From assembly GCF_005869845.1 (NCBI RefSeq), contig NZ_VAWF01000003.1, positions 124,001 to 188,000 on the forward strand: a stretch of DNA of 64,000 nt, read 5' to 3'. The notes under the pieces are model-generated. The model was not told where the DNA came from and made no database searches. It saw nothing but the letters and a program-made list of their open reading frames with translations. The DNA comes from Fodinibius saliphilus (lineage in GTDB: Bacteria; Bacteroidota; Rhodothermia; Balneolales; Balneolaceae). Each line of letters opens with the position of its first letter. Position 1 is the first letter of the stretch. Made by a program: the position numbers and the translations under genes. Positions 43,678 to 52,092 of the stretch are shown here, piece after piece.

Positions 43678-44325
43678 CTATCCTTCAAAGCCTATATCTT
43701 TATGGGTGCCATCACAAAATGGCTTACTCTCGGATTCTCCGCATCGGCAAAGAGCCACATTTTTAGAGCTATTCACGGACTGAGTAGCAATAGAATGAAT
43801 ACGATAGGTGCCGTCAAGCAGGATGGGGCCATCATCCATCAATTTTAGTGTTAGTTTTTTCTTGGATGGATCGCCACTGTCAGTGGGTTGAAGTTTAGAC
43901 TCTTTAAAAGAGGCCGGAGCTTTAAAATCAATATCTTGATGTGAGTTATCACAGAGTGGCTTATTTTTAGATTTGCCACAGCGACAAACAGCTACTCGGG
44001 TATCTTCAAGAAGAGTCTCACCTTCAGAATTTTGAATTTCTATATCACCGCGCATATATAGTGGGCCATCTGGTACAATGGTTATGGTATTTTCGCGAGG
44101 GGGTTTTTCCTCTTTGTCTTGATATTGTAACGCCCCCGTTGGGCAGCGATGAACAATTTCTTTAATATCATCAGCCGAGGCTTTCTCTGGTTGAATCCAA
44201 GGCTTGTTATCGGGATTAAAAACAGAGGGCATTCCTTTTACACACTCTGCCGTATGGAGACATCGCTTACTGTCAAATTCTATTGTAATGTCATCAGATT
44301 CGTAGGTATGTATCTTTTTATCCAT
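43678..44325 (-). CDS. Iron-sulfur protein: Fer4_19-like domain fused to two CDGSH domains
   Basis: 215 aa cytosolic protein with three predicted Fe-S sites. Residues 10-70 resemble the divergent 4Fe-4S mono-cluster domain (CLHTAECVKGMPSVF with C22 and C28, and HRCPTGAL with C61). Then come two CDGSH [2Fe-2S] modules with the C-X-C...C...H ligand pattern: C114, C116, C125, H129 (CRCGKSKNKPLCDNSH) and C193, C195, C204, H208 (CRCGESESKPFCDGTH). In this family the ligands normally hold a redox-active 2Fe-2S cluster. It has its own terminator. Function is probably electron or cluster transfer; partner unknown. Confidence 0.88.
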   Translation of the reverse strand: MDKKIHTYESDDITIEFDSKRCLHTAECVKGMPSVFNPDNKPWIQPEKASADDIKEIVHRCPTGALQYQDKEEKPPRENTITIVPDGPLYMRGDIEIQNSEGETLLEDTRVAVCRCGKSKNKPLCDNSHQDIDFKAPASFKESKLQPTDSGDPSKKKLTLKLMDDGPILLDGTYRIHSIATQSVNSSKNVALCRCGESESKPFCDGTHKDIGFEG

Positions 44326-44422
44326 AATTTATACTCTGTTTTTTATAGTAAAATATACGATTTATACGGATCATCAAGTCTTGGCTATAATAATAGCAAG
44401 CCCAAGTCATTATTGATAATAA

Positions 44423-45238
44423 TTAAAAATCCATTGGATTTGGATGCTTGAATTCGTATCCCAAAAGCTCTGTAACTTTTTTGTTTGATACTACTTTATG
44501 ATTTTCGGTGTCATCATCTTCAAAAGTGGGCGGTTCCAGATCCATAGCCCGGGCGGCAGCAGGGTAATACATATTTTTTGGTGGATGTCCGTCAGAAACC
44601 CCATTGTATATCTCACCTCTAACATCTTCATCGATAATACGGTCAATAATACCGATACAGTCATCGCGATGAATAAGGTTCACAGGGGCCTCTCCACCGG
44701 ATACATTTTTACGCCCTGCCAAAAAGTTTGCAGGATTTCGATCGTAGCCATACAGTCCACCAAAACGGATGATGGTGGTGTCAAAAGAATCTTGCTTCAT
44801 TAATAACTTTTCGGCCTTGAGTAAGGCATTGCCTGAGGGACGTTTGGCATTTCCTTCTTCTGTTTCCTCTTCGGTAACAATGCCCGGATTAGGCGGGTAT
44901 ACCGATGTTGAGCTAATAAAGATGAGTCGATTAATAGGGGAGTTTTCAAGCTGTTTGATGACCGATTTAATCTGTTGGAGATGGTGTTCCACAATGTTAT
45001 CTCTTCCCCGGCCCGGAGGAATATTTAGGATGAGTAGATCGGAATCCCAGAAATCAGTGCAATCTTCACAGTTGAGGGTTGGGTTCAGAGTCAATAAGAA
45101 GGGAATGATTTTCTTCCCTTTAAGTAGTTCGATTTTTTCTTCAGAAGTTGTGGATCCTTTTATAAGATGATCCTTATCACGAAGTTTTTCTGCTAAGGGA
45201 AGACCTAGCCATCCACAACCTAAAATGCTGATCGTCAT
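44423..45238 (-). CDS. NAD(P)-binding SDR-type epimerase-like protein (YeeZ-like)
   Basis: 271 aa. The N-terminal Rossmann motif ILGCGWLGLPLAEKL (about 4-18), LLILNIPPGRG, FISSTSVYP (about 107) and FGGLYG/NLIHRDDCIGII indicate an extended SDR fold like E. coli YeeZ. The usual active-site Tyr-X3-Lys is degenerate (SGNALLKAEKLL), so enzymatic activity is uncertain. It stands alone between the CDGSH gene and a divergent lipoprotein gene. Confidence 0.82.
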   Translation of the reverse strand: MTISILGCGWLGLPLAEKLRDKDHLIKGSTTSEEKIELLKGKKIIPFLLTLNPTLNCEDCTDFWDSDLLILNIPPGRGRDNIVEHHLQQIKSVIKQLENSPINRLIFISSTSVYPPNPGIVTEEETEEGNAKRPSGNALLKAEKLLMKQDSFDTTIIRFGGLYGYDRNPANFLAGRKNVSGGEAPVNLIHRDDCIGIIDRIIDEDVRGEIYNGVSDGHPPKNMYYPAAARAMDLEPPTFEDDDTENHKVVSNKKVTELLGYEFKHPNPMDF

Positions 45239-45391
45239 AGTTAATTAATCATATTAAAAATGAAGTTTAATATCTAAAAAGTGTTATCCAATATCATTTG
45301 TTGGTAGTCGGAACACTATCGTATTGTGATAGTATTTAGAACCATAATAGTTACTCCTAACGAAAATGAAGTAATTTACATTTCTATTATT

Positions 45392-45832
45392 ATGAAACGT
45401 ATTATAATATTGATTTCTGCTATTTTAATAGCGTTTGTATTTATGGGTTGTTCCGAAAAGTCAGAAAAGGAAATGAGCCAGGTGAAAGAAGAAGCCCAAG
45501 AAGTTATTAAATCGGCTCAGAAAGATCTCAAAAATAGCAAAACGGGGTTTGTTAATAATGTAGAAGAGCAGATGACAAAGCTGGAAAGTAATATGGAAGA
45601 GTTAAAAAGTAAGATCAACAATGAATCCGGTAATGCCAAGAGTGAACTCCAAAAGAAGTGGGAAGATCTTAAGAAAGAGAAGAAAAGCCTGGAAAACGAT
45701 CTGGAAGAGCTAAGAGCCCGTTCCAAGAAAAATTGGCAAGAGCTTAAGGATGGAGTAAACGATCAGCTTGATAGCCTAAAAGATTCATCTAGTAATTTAA
45801 AGAAAGAGGTGGGAGGTAACTCCGACTCCTAA
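45392..45832 (+). CDS. Coiled-coil lipoprotein
   Basis: 146 aa from ATG at 45392 (a longer frame from 45326 lacks a signal at its start). Residues 1-20 form a lipoprotein signal ending FMGC (C20). The mature part is almost entirely charged coiled coil (repeated Lys/Glu heptads such as KKEKKSLENDLEELRARS), rich in K, E and S and without cysteines. It should be anchored to a membrane facing the periplasm. The upstream region carries ACTATC-gtattgt-GATAGT (45315-45333), a possible operator. I do not recognise a specific family; stress-related or envelope spacer roles are conceivable. Confidence 0.75.
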   Translation: MKRIIILISAILIAFVFMGCSEKSEKEMSQVKEEAQEVIKSAQKDLKNSKTGFVNNVEEQMTKLESNMEELKSKINNESGNAKSELQKKWEDLKKEKKSLENDLEELRARSKKNWQELKDGVNDQLDSLKDSSSNLKKEVGGNSDS

Positions 45833-45923
45833 GCTGAATTTTAAGTAGCATACTAAGCGTTACCTACAAAATGGTACTGGTGTTTTTTAAATGTAGTACT
45901 TAAATGTTTCCTTCCTTTAAAAT

Positions 45924-45955
45924 TAAAAAGGCTCTCGATTAGAAATCGAGAGCCT
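45924..45955 (-). terminator. Intrinsic terminator of pruA
   Basis: AGGCTCTCGAT (45929-45939) and ATCGAGAGCCT (45945-45955) form a perfect 11-bp stem with a 5-nt loop. On the minus strand a T-run follows (TTTTTAATTTT), fitting pruA. It may also stop the convergent lipoprotein transcript. Confidence 0.85.
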
Positions 45956-45983
45956 AAATAATAAATGCGAAGTCTGTTCGACT

Positions 45984-47615
45984 TTACTCTTCACCCATGA
46001 AAGGGTAGGTCCAGTCTTTAGGTGGTTCCTGGGTCTCTTTTAGAGAACGGATTGAGATCCAGCGCATCAGATTGGCAGCACTTCCGGCTTTATCGTTGGT
46101 TCCGGATTTTCGTGCACCACCAAAGGGCTGTTGGTTAACAACGGCTGCTGTGGGCTTGTCGTTAATATAGAAGTTACCAGCAGCTTGTCGCAGACGATCC
46201 GCCATCTTGTTGAGAGCATAACGGTCTTGAGAGAAGATAGCCCCGGTCAGCGCATAAGGGGAAGTGTTATCACAGAGTTCGAGTGTTTCATCAAACTTAT
46301 CATCTTCATATACATAAGCCGTTAGTACAGGCCCAAAGATCTCTTCTTCCATGGTTTTGAAGTGAGGGTCTTCAGCAAGCACAAAAGTTGGCTCAATAAA
46401 GAAGCCTTCAGAGTCATCATAGTTACCGCCGAGCAGAACATCAGCGTCATCAGCATCATGTGCATAGTCGATATATTCGGTGATGCTGTCGAAAGCTTTT
46501 TGGTCGATAACAGCGGTCATAAAGTTTCTAAAGTCTTCTGCTTCGCCCATCTTTATTTTTTCCACTTCAGCAGTGAATTTTTCATGGAATTCATTCCAAA
46601 TGGATTCTGGGATATACATGCGAGAAGCAGCAGAGCATTTCTGTCCCTGATACTCATAAGCGGCACGCAGAGCGGCAACAACCAGTGCATCGACATCAGC
46701 TTCGTTGTGGGCAAAGATAAAGTCTTTACCGCCGGTTTCCCCTACAATGCGTGGGTAGGTATTATATTTTTCAATTTTTTCGGCGATGCTTTTCCACAGG
46801 TGTTGGAAGGTTCCGGTAGAGCCGGTGAAGTGGAGCCCGGAGAGATGTTCACTTTCAAGAACAGGGTCACCGATATCCGCACCGTTTCCGGGCAAGAAGT
46901 TAACAACACCATCGGGGAGTCCTGCTTCTTGAAGAAGCTTCATGATAAAGTAATTGGAATAGACCGATGAAGTTGCCGGTTTCCAAAGAGCTACATTACC
47001 ACAAATGGCGGGTGCCGTTGGAAGATTGCCGGCAATAGAGGTAAAGTTGAAGGGGGTAACGGCAAAAACAAATCCTTCAAGCGGACGATACTCCGAGCGA
47101 TTCCACATACCCTCAGGAGAATCCGGTTGGCCCTGATAGATCTCTGTAAGGTAATAGGCATTAAAACGGAAGAAGTCTGCAAGTTCTGCTACTGCATCAA
47201 TTTCAGACTGGTAGGCCGTTTTGGATTGTGCCAACATGGTAGAAGCGTTGATCTTGTATCTCCAAGAGCCGGAAAGAAGATCTGCGGCTTTCTTAAATAT
47301 GGCTACACGATCTTGCCAGTCCATTTTAGCCCATTCTTCACGGGCTTCCATAGCAGCGTCAATGGCCATCTGTACTTCTTTTTCACCACAAAGATGTGTT
47401 TCTCCCAATTTGTGATCATGGTTATGGGGGATAACAAGATCAGCAGTGCGTCCTGTTTTTACTTCTTTGCCGCCAATAATAGCAGGTATCTCTATCTGCT
47501 GTGCTTTTTGTCGTTCTATTTCTTTTTTAAGTTTTTCCCGTTCAGGAGTACCCGGAGCATAGGAATAAACCGGTTCGTTTTCCGGTTCCCGAATTTCAAA
47601 AAATGCATTAGCCAT
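45984..47615 (-). CDS. pruA: L-glutamate gamma-semialdehyde dehydrogenase (P5C dehydrogenase)
   Basis: 543 aa. It oxidises glutamate-5-semialdehyde (from proline or ornithine) to glutamate with NAD. The ALDH elements are present: FAVTPFNFTSIAGNL (about 184-198), LHFTGSTGTF (about 261-270), the general base E293 in VGETGGKDF and nucleophile C327 in YQGQKCSAASR, then EEIFGPVLTAYVYED. The length of 540-545 and IEIPAIIGGKEVKTG near the start are typical of the single-function P5CDH type. No proline dehydrogenase is in the window. Confidence 0.95.
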   Translation of the reverse strand: MANAFFEIREPENEPVYSYAPGTPEREKLKKEIERQKAQQIEIPAIIGGKEVKTGRTADLVIPHNHDHKLGETHLCGEKEVQMAIDAAMEAREEWAKMDWQDRVAIFKKAADLLSGSWRYKINASTMLAQSKTAYQSEIDAVAELADFFRFNAYYLTEIYQGQPDSPEGMWNRSEYRPLEGFVFAVTPFNFTSIAGNLPTAPAICGNVALWKPATSSVYSNYFIMKLLQEAGLPDGVVNFLPGNGADIGDPVLESEHLSGLHFTGSTGTFQHLWKSIAEKIEKYNTYPRIVGETGGKDFIFAHNEADVDALVVAALRAAYEYQGQKCSAASRMYIPESIWNEFHEKFTAEVEKIKMGEAEDFRNFMTAVIDQKAFDSITEYIDYAHDADDADVLLGGNYDDSEGFFIEPTFVLAEDPHFKTMEEEIFGPVLTAYVYEDDKFDETLELCDNTSPYALTGAIFSQDRYALNKMADRLRQAAGNFYINDKPTAAVVNQQPFGGARKSGTNDKAGSAANLMRWISIRSLKETQEPPKDWTYPFMGEE

Positions 47616-47718
47616 AATACTGTCTTACTTTGTTTTCAGATTTTCTTTGCTACAAAAAATAGTTCCTTGATTTCGTCTATGAAGGTACTAAAATTTTAGC
47701 AGAATTGGCGAAGGGAGC

Positions 47719-49089
47719 TTAGCCCTTTTTATTATGATCTCTTAAGAATGAGGATACCTTTTCTGCGGTTTCCATTCCTGATGATATACAATCGGGTACT
47801 GATACCCCATTGCGAAAGTTCCCATCGAGGAAGAGCCCCGGTTGTTGCTGCTCTATTTTTTGCATCTGGGAAATGAAGTGATCATAGCCAACCTCGTATT
47901 GGGGAATAGCGTTATTCCAAAATTTATGATGGCAAAACACGGGGTCTCCTGCTACTCCCAGTAGTTCACTCAGTTCGTTTGTTACTATTGAACGTAATTT
48001 TTGTTCAGGTTTTGAGGCCAAATCTGGGTTTCGAGCTCCTCCAATAAAACAGGTGATAAGATGATGCCCTTCAGGAGCACGCCCTTTAAAAAGGGTGGAA
48101 GAGAATAAACATCCCAGCAGTTTGTACTTTTCTTTTTCGGGGATGAGCATGCCGAATCCATCTAATGGATGACTAACCTGCTCTTTTTTATAACCCAAGG
48201 CTAATACGCTAAGAGGGGCATAGGGGAGGTCTGCCAGTTCATCAAAAAGGGGATTGTTAAAAATGTTGGATGCGGTATAGACAGGCACGGTGGATACTAA
48301 ACAATGGTGCCGATTCCTGATCGTATCTCCTTCTACTTTTGCTTCAATTGTCCATCCGTTGTTATTATTTGTTGCCGAGGTGATGGTGGCTGAAGTATTA
48401 ACCCCTTCGGGAAGAGTATTCGCCAGCGCTTGGGGGAGTACCTGGTTCCCCTCATCAAAAGAAAGCAGCGCTTTTCGCGGAGTATTATTGGAGCGTCCTT
48501 TTTTAAACAAGCCCTTAAGCAGACTTCCATGTTCTTGTTCCATCGCCCAGAGTTTCGAGAAGGTATGTTTAATAGAAAGCTGTTTGGGATCGCCGGCAAA
48601 GATACCCGAAACAAAAGGATTCACCCCATAATCAAGGGGTTGTTTTCCGAGGCGACGCTCAATAAAGTTAGCAATACTTTCATCCTGTTTTTGAGAAGCG
48701 CCAACAAAGGGCTCTTTCAGTAATCGCAGTTTTGCGCCTGTAGAAAATAGCGGCGTAGATAGAAAGCTCCCCAGCGAATGGGGCAGAGCCACGGGTTTTT
48801 TTTCTTTGACAATAAAACGTTTTTTTGCTGCGGTATTTGCTTCCCGAATATTGTCATTTAAATCTAACTTCTCCAACAGATCCCACAGTTCTTGTGAGCG
48901 TACCATTAAAGTATTTGGACCTTCCTCAATGAGCCAGCCGTTACGACGGTTCGATTGAATCGCACCGCCTACTTCGTCACGTTTATCATAAACCGTGACC
49001 GATACATTTTGTTGGGCGAGGGCATGGGCAATGGTCAACCCTGAAATACCTGCTCCTAGTATGCCAACTGATGATTTTTTATTAGTCAT
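47719..49089 (-). CDS. hemG: Protoporphyrinogen oxidase (HemY-type, FAD)
   Basis: 456 aa FAD flavoprotein that oxidises protoporphyrinogen IX to protoporphyrin IX, feeding ferrochelatase. The dinucleotide-binding motif VGILGAGISGLTIAHALA opens the protein. The diagnostic EEGPNTLMV (about 55), VNPFVSGIFAGDPKQLS and C-terminal GLFLDGNFRNGVSVPDCISSG (FAD-binding) follow. Length fits the oxygen-dependent HemY/PPOX group. It lies 5.3 kb from the heme run, on the opposite strand, and shares a 138-bp intergenic region and palindrome with the iron-binding protein cluster. Confidence 0.93.
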   Translation of the reverse strand: MTNKKSSVGILGAGISGLTIAHALAQQNVSVTVYDKRDEVGGAIQSNRRNGWLIEEGPNTLMVRSQELWDLLEKLDLNDNIREANTAAKKRFIVKEKKPVALPHSLGSFLSTPLFSTGAKLRLLKEPFVGASQKQDESIANFIERRLGKQPLDYGVNPFVSGIFAGDPKQLSIKHTFSKLWAMEQEHGSLLKGLFKKGRSNNTPRKALLSFDEGNQVLPQALANTLPEGVNTSATITSATNNNNGWTIEAKVEGDTIRNRHHCLVSTVPVYTASNIFNNPLFDELADLPYAPLSVLALGYKKEQVSHPLDGFGMLIPEKEKYKLLGCLFSSTLFKGRAPEGHHLITCFIGGARNPDLASKPEQKLRSIVTNELSELLGVAGDPVFCHHKFWNNAIPQYEVGYDHFISQMQKIEQQQPGLFLDGNFRNGVSVPDCISSGMETAEKVSSFLRDHNKKG

Positions 49090-49117
49090 TGTATGAGAAT
49101 TTCAATACCTTCCGTCT

Positions 49118-49142
49118 CTTAATTAGAATTGATCTAATTAAG
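49118..49142. promoter_or_regulatory. 25-bp palindromic operator candidate between hemG and the iron/flavin cluster
   Basis: CTTAATTAGA-ATTGA-TCTAATTAAG is a perfect 10-bp inverted repeat with a 5-bp spacer. It lies 28 bp before the hemG start codon on one side and 85 bp before the iron-binding lipoprotein gene on the other. TTAG/CTAA half-sites recall DtxR/IdeR-type iron boxes, but the match is general and the regulator is not known. Lack of a T-run argues against a terminator. Confidence 0.5.
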
Positions 49143-49227
49143 TATAGTGTTTTCTAGGCTCGATAATCACAGACCTGAGAATACGCTTTTAATATAAACG
49201 AAAAGTGAAGACTTCGGATCAATTATT

Positions 49228-50283
49228 ATGAAGTATCTACTAAAAGTATTTGTTGCGGTACTGACGTTTTTTTTAATCAGCTCTTGTAGTCAATCATCTT
49301 CTGATCAGCTGGTAGTCTACTCCGGACGGAGTCAGGCACTAGTGAAGAAACTGGTTTCTGACTTTAAAGAACAGACCGGTATCGATATCCAGGTGAGGTA
49401 TGGTAATGATGCTGAGCTGTTGGCTGTTTTGAATGAGGAGGGCGAACAGAGTCCTGCTGATGTATATTGGGCAAATACGACCGGAGCCCTTGCACAGGCA
49501 AACGAACAGGGGATGTTAACAACACTGCCTGATTCGTTAACCAAAAAGCCGGATGCGTATCAATCTGCCAGCGGGAAATGGGTGCCGGTAACGGCTCGAT
49601 TTCGAGTCTTGGCATACAATCCTGAAACCATAAATCCCGAAGATCTGCCAAGTTCAGTTCTTGATTTGCCGAAAATGGATAAGTTTGAGGGTCGTATTGG
49701 ATGGACCCCCACTTATTCCAGTTTCTACGATTTTATTACTGCGCTTCGATTAACGGAAGATAACGAAACGGCCAAAAAATGGCTTCTCAATATGCAGCTA
49801 CTTGACCCCAAAGCTTATAGCTCTAACACCCCGATGGTGCAGGCTATTATGGCTGGTGAGATCGACCTTGGGCTTACCAATCACTATTACGTGATCCAGA
49901 CAAAGCATGGTGGTAAAGAAGGATATTTTGAGGACCATGAGCATTATGGGGAAAAAGGACCTAATCCTGATGCGAATATTGAAACCTATCATTTTGATAA
50001 TGGTGATATTGGAAACCTGGCATTGGTAACAGGAGTGTCACAGCTAAAAACTGCTGATAATCCAGAGTTAGCTCAAAAGTTTATGAGCTTCCTGTTGTCA
50101 AAGAAGGCTCAGGAATATGCAGCACAATCGGTGAATGAATACCCGGTAACAGAAAAAGCGAAACTTCCTGACTATATGCTGGAGTCAAAAGAGGCTTTGA
50201 AATTGAGCCCTAATTACGATTATGAGCAGCTAAAACAATTGGAAGGTACGCTTAACCTACTTAGAGAAGCAGGAATTATTTAA
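49228..50283 (+). CDS. Fe(3+)-binding periplasmic lipoprotein (FbpA/AfuA-like)
   Basis: 351 aa. The lipobox ends ISSC (C20), so it is membrane-anchored in the periplasm. VVYSGRSQALVKKLVSDFKEQTGI is the classic start of the ferric-binding FbpA fold, followed by DVYWANTTGAL, ARFRVLAYNPETI, GWTPTYSSFYDFITALR and GEIDLGLTNHYYV (the YY pair, near residue 218, is the iron-coordinating tyrosine site). It should bind ferric iron. FbpA proteins normally sit with permease (FbpB) and ATPase (FbpC) genes; neither follows here. Instead a porin and a flavin module follow. Confidence 0.9.
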   Translation: MKYLLKVFVAVLTFFLISSCSQSSSDQLVVYSGRSQALVKKLVSDFKEQTGIDIQVRYGNDAELLAVLNEEGEQSPADVYWANTTGALAQANEQGMLTTLPDSLTKKPDAYQSASGKWVPVTARFRVLAYNPETINPEDLPSSVLDLPKMDKFEGRIGWTPTYSSFYDFITALRLTEDNETAKKWLLNMQLLDPKAYSSNTPMVQAIMAGEIDLGLTNHYYVIQTKHGGKEGYFEDHEHYGEKGPNPDANIETYHFDNGDIGNLALVTGVSQLKTADNPELAQKFMSFLLSKKAQEYAAQSVNEYPVTEKAKLPDYMLESKEALKLSPNYDYEQLKQLEGTLNLLREAGII

Positions 50284-50343
50284 AAGTTTATTCTATAGAT
50301 CAGCCAACAATAACCCTTAATTAAGAACACAAAGAATAGAAAT

Positions 50344-51462
50344 ATGCGCTTTTTTAAAAAAATTAGTTTATCTATTGCTCTTATAGTGGCGTTTTCTGCG
50401 GCAGCATCTGCCCAACAGGGAGCTACTATTGGAGGGTATGGAGAACTCCATTATAACGATGTAACTTATAAAGCAAACGGTGATCAAGGGCCGGGTGAAT
50501 TCGATTTTCATCGTTTTATCTTGTACGCAGGATACGATTTTAATGATTGGATTAAATTCCGTTCAGAGTTAGAAATAGAACATACCTATGTAAAAGATGG
50601 TCAGGGCGAAGTTGCTCTTGAGCAAGCTTATATCGATTTGGCTTTTAAAAAGAGTTTTGGTGCCCGGGGTGGTATTATGCTTGTTCCTATGGGGATTGTA
50701 AATCCTGTTCATGAACCCCCAACATTTAATGGTGTTGAACGTCCTAATGTAGAGAAGTATATCATTCCATCTACATGGAGAGAAGCAGGTGCAGGAGTTT
50801 ACGGTAAAACCGAATCTGGATTGAGTTATAAGCTTTATCTGATGGCTGGTTTGAAAACGGAAGGGATTACGGGAAGCAGTGGTATCCGTGATGCTCGCCA
50901 AAAGGCTTTTGAATCTTCTACTGATAACTGGGCTGTAACGGGGCGTTTAGACTATCGTCCGAATTTAAACCTTACTTTTGGTGCTTCTTATTTCTTCTCC
51001 CATTTATCCTCAAACTATAAGTATGGTTCAGCTATGGAAGGCGCTGCAATTCATATGATTGATGGTCATGCAATTTACAATAACGGGGGTTTTGAAGCCC
51101 GTGGTTTGTTTGTATACAGTTCTACTTCTAATGCTGAAGATATCAATAACACCTTAGGGAATAATATAGGTGATTCTCAGTATGGAGGATACCTTGAGCT
51201 TTCTTATGATCTTTTGCGTCTAAGAGATGAAGTTACAGACCAGCAGTTGAACCTTTTCAGCCGTGCTGAAGTATATGATACTCAGGCATCAACGGTTAAC
51301 GTTTTTGATAATCCTGAAAACGAACGATACGAATATACTTTTGGCTTGACCTATAAGCCGGTATCTCAAGTTGCTGTTAAAGCTGATTATCAACTGTTAA
51401 CCACACAAGGTGGTTTCAATGATAAGCACCAATTAAATATTGGTATAGGATATAACTTCTAA
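50344..51462 (+). CDS. Outer-membrane beta-barrel porin
   Basis: 372 aa. A signal peptide with cleavage near ASA-QQ (about residues 22-24), then IGGYGELHYNDVTY, FHRFILYAGYDFNDWIKFRSELEIEH and repeated alternating strands (about 14-16), ending in an aromatic residue (YNF), as barrels do. It resembles carbohydrate- or phosphate-porin-like proteins of Bacteroidota (opening GGYGELHYN). It lies 60 bp after the iron-binding lipoprotein gene and is followed by a terminator-like hairpin, so its expression can exceed that of the downstream genes. Substrate unknown; iron or a chelate is plausible from context. Confidence 0.85.
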   Translation: MRFFKKISLSIALIVAFSAAASAQQGATIGGYGELHYNDVTYKANGDQGPGEFDFHRFILYAGYDFNDWIKFRSELEIEHTYVKDGQGEVALEQAYIDLAFKKSFGARGGIMLVPMGIVNPVHEPPTFNGVERPNVEKYIIPSTWREAGAGVYGKTESGLSYKLYLMAGLKTEGITGSSGIRDARQKAFESSTDNWAVTGRLDYRPNLNLTFGASYFFSHLSSNYKYGSAMEGAAIHMIDGHAIYNNGGFEARGLFVYSSTSNAEDINNTLGNNIGDSQYGGYLELSYDLLRLRDEVTDQQLNLFSRAEVYDTQASTVNVFDNPENERYEYTFGLTYKPVSQVAVKADYQLLTTQGGFNDKHQLNIGIGYNF

Positions 51463-51480
51463 GCAGTTATTACCATTTTC

Positions 51481-51512
51481 AAGGGAGAAGTCTACGGATT
51501 TCTCCCTTTTTA
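51481..51512 (+). terminator. Intercistronic terminator/attenuator after the porin gene
   Basis: AAGGGAGAA (51481-51489) pairs with TTCTCCCTT (51500-51508) around a 10-nt loop, followed by a short T-run. It lies 14 bp before the ATG of the FMN-binding gene, so it would make the downstream three genes less expressed than the porin, rather than separating operons fully. Confidence 0.65.
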
Positions 51513-51525
51513 TATTTCTGATGAT

Positions 51526-52092
51526 ATGAACAAAACAGTTATTTCGACATTTATTGCGTCTATTGCCTTGTTAGTTTTGGCTAATAACGTCATGGGGCAG
51601 GTGCATCCTGATGAACTAAATGAAACACTTATTTCAAATTCGGTAAACGAAGTTTGGGGAGTGAAAGAAAAAACTCAGTGGGCAAAAATTGAAGTTTCCG
51701 ATAGTACGGCTCAACTAATTGAAGGTAAGTTGCGTGCAAAATCGGAAGTTCCGGATACAGTATATATAGGTACGATTAGTACAGGCAAAGGTATACAATA
51801 TGTTTTGCCGGATATTGCTCCAAGCCGTTCAGAAGAGTTTACTTACCTTCTATATTTTGATGCTTCAAAAAAGATCACCGGTATTGATGTATTGGATTAC
51901 CGGGAAAATTATGGATATGAAATTGATTACTCTTATTTTCGGAACCAGTTTAAAGGAAAGTCGAAAGCTAAGCAGGTGAGGTTTAGGAGAGGTATACAGA
52001 ATATAAGTGGTGCTACGATATCAGTTCGTTCTATAACCAACTCTGTTCATGATCTCTTATTAATTATTAACCAGATATCATTACCCGAATGA
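51526..52092 (+). CDS. Exported FMN-binding domain protein
   Basis: 188 aa. An N-terminal signal/anchor (about 6-24, FIASIALLVLANNVMGQ) sends it to the periplasm. The C-terminal FMN_bind region carries SGATISV, the [S/T]GA[S/T] flavinylation motif, at S161-T164, so FMN is expected to be attached covalently to T164 by ApbE, whose gene follows two genes later. VYIGTISTGKGIQYVLPDIAPSR and ITGIDVLDYRENYGYEI precede the motif. Its stop overlaps the next start by 4 bp (ATGA). It should be a one-electron/two-electron carrier outside the cytosol. Confidence 0.85.
   Translation: MNKTVISTFIASIALLVLANNVMGQVHPDELNETLISNSVNEVWGVKEKTQWAKIEVSDSTAQLIEGKLRAKSEVPDTVYIGTISTGKGIQYVLPDIAPSRSEEFTYLLYFDASKKITGIDVLDYRENYGYEIDYSYFRNQFKGKSKAKQVRFRRGIQNISGATISVRSITNSVHDLLLIINQISLPE

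Noticed and set aside
46362-46970. 202-codon open frame antisense to pruA
   Set aside because: Inside conserved aldehyde dehydrogenase coding sequence; no motif or start support.
47127-47699. 190-codon open frame antisense to the pruA start and upstream region
   Set aside because: Mostly within pruA on the other strand; composition is unlike the true genes here.
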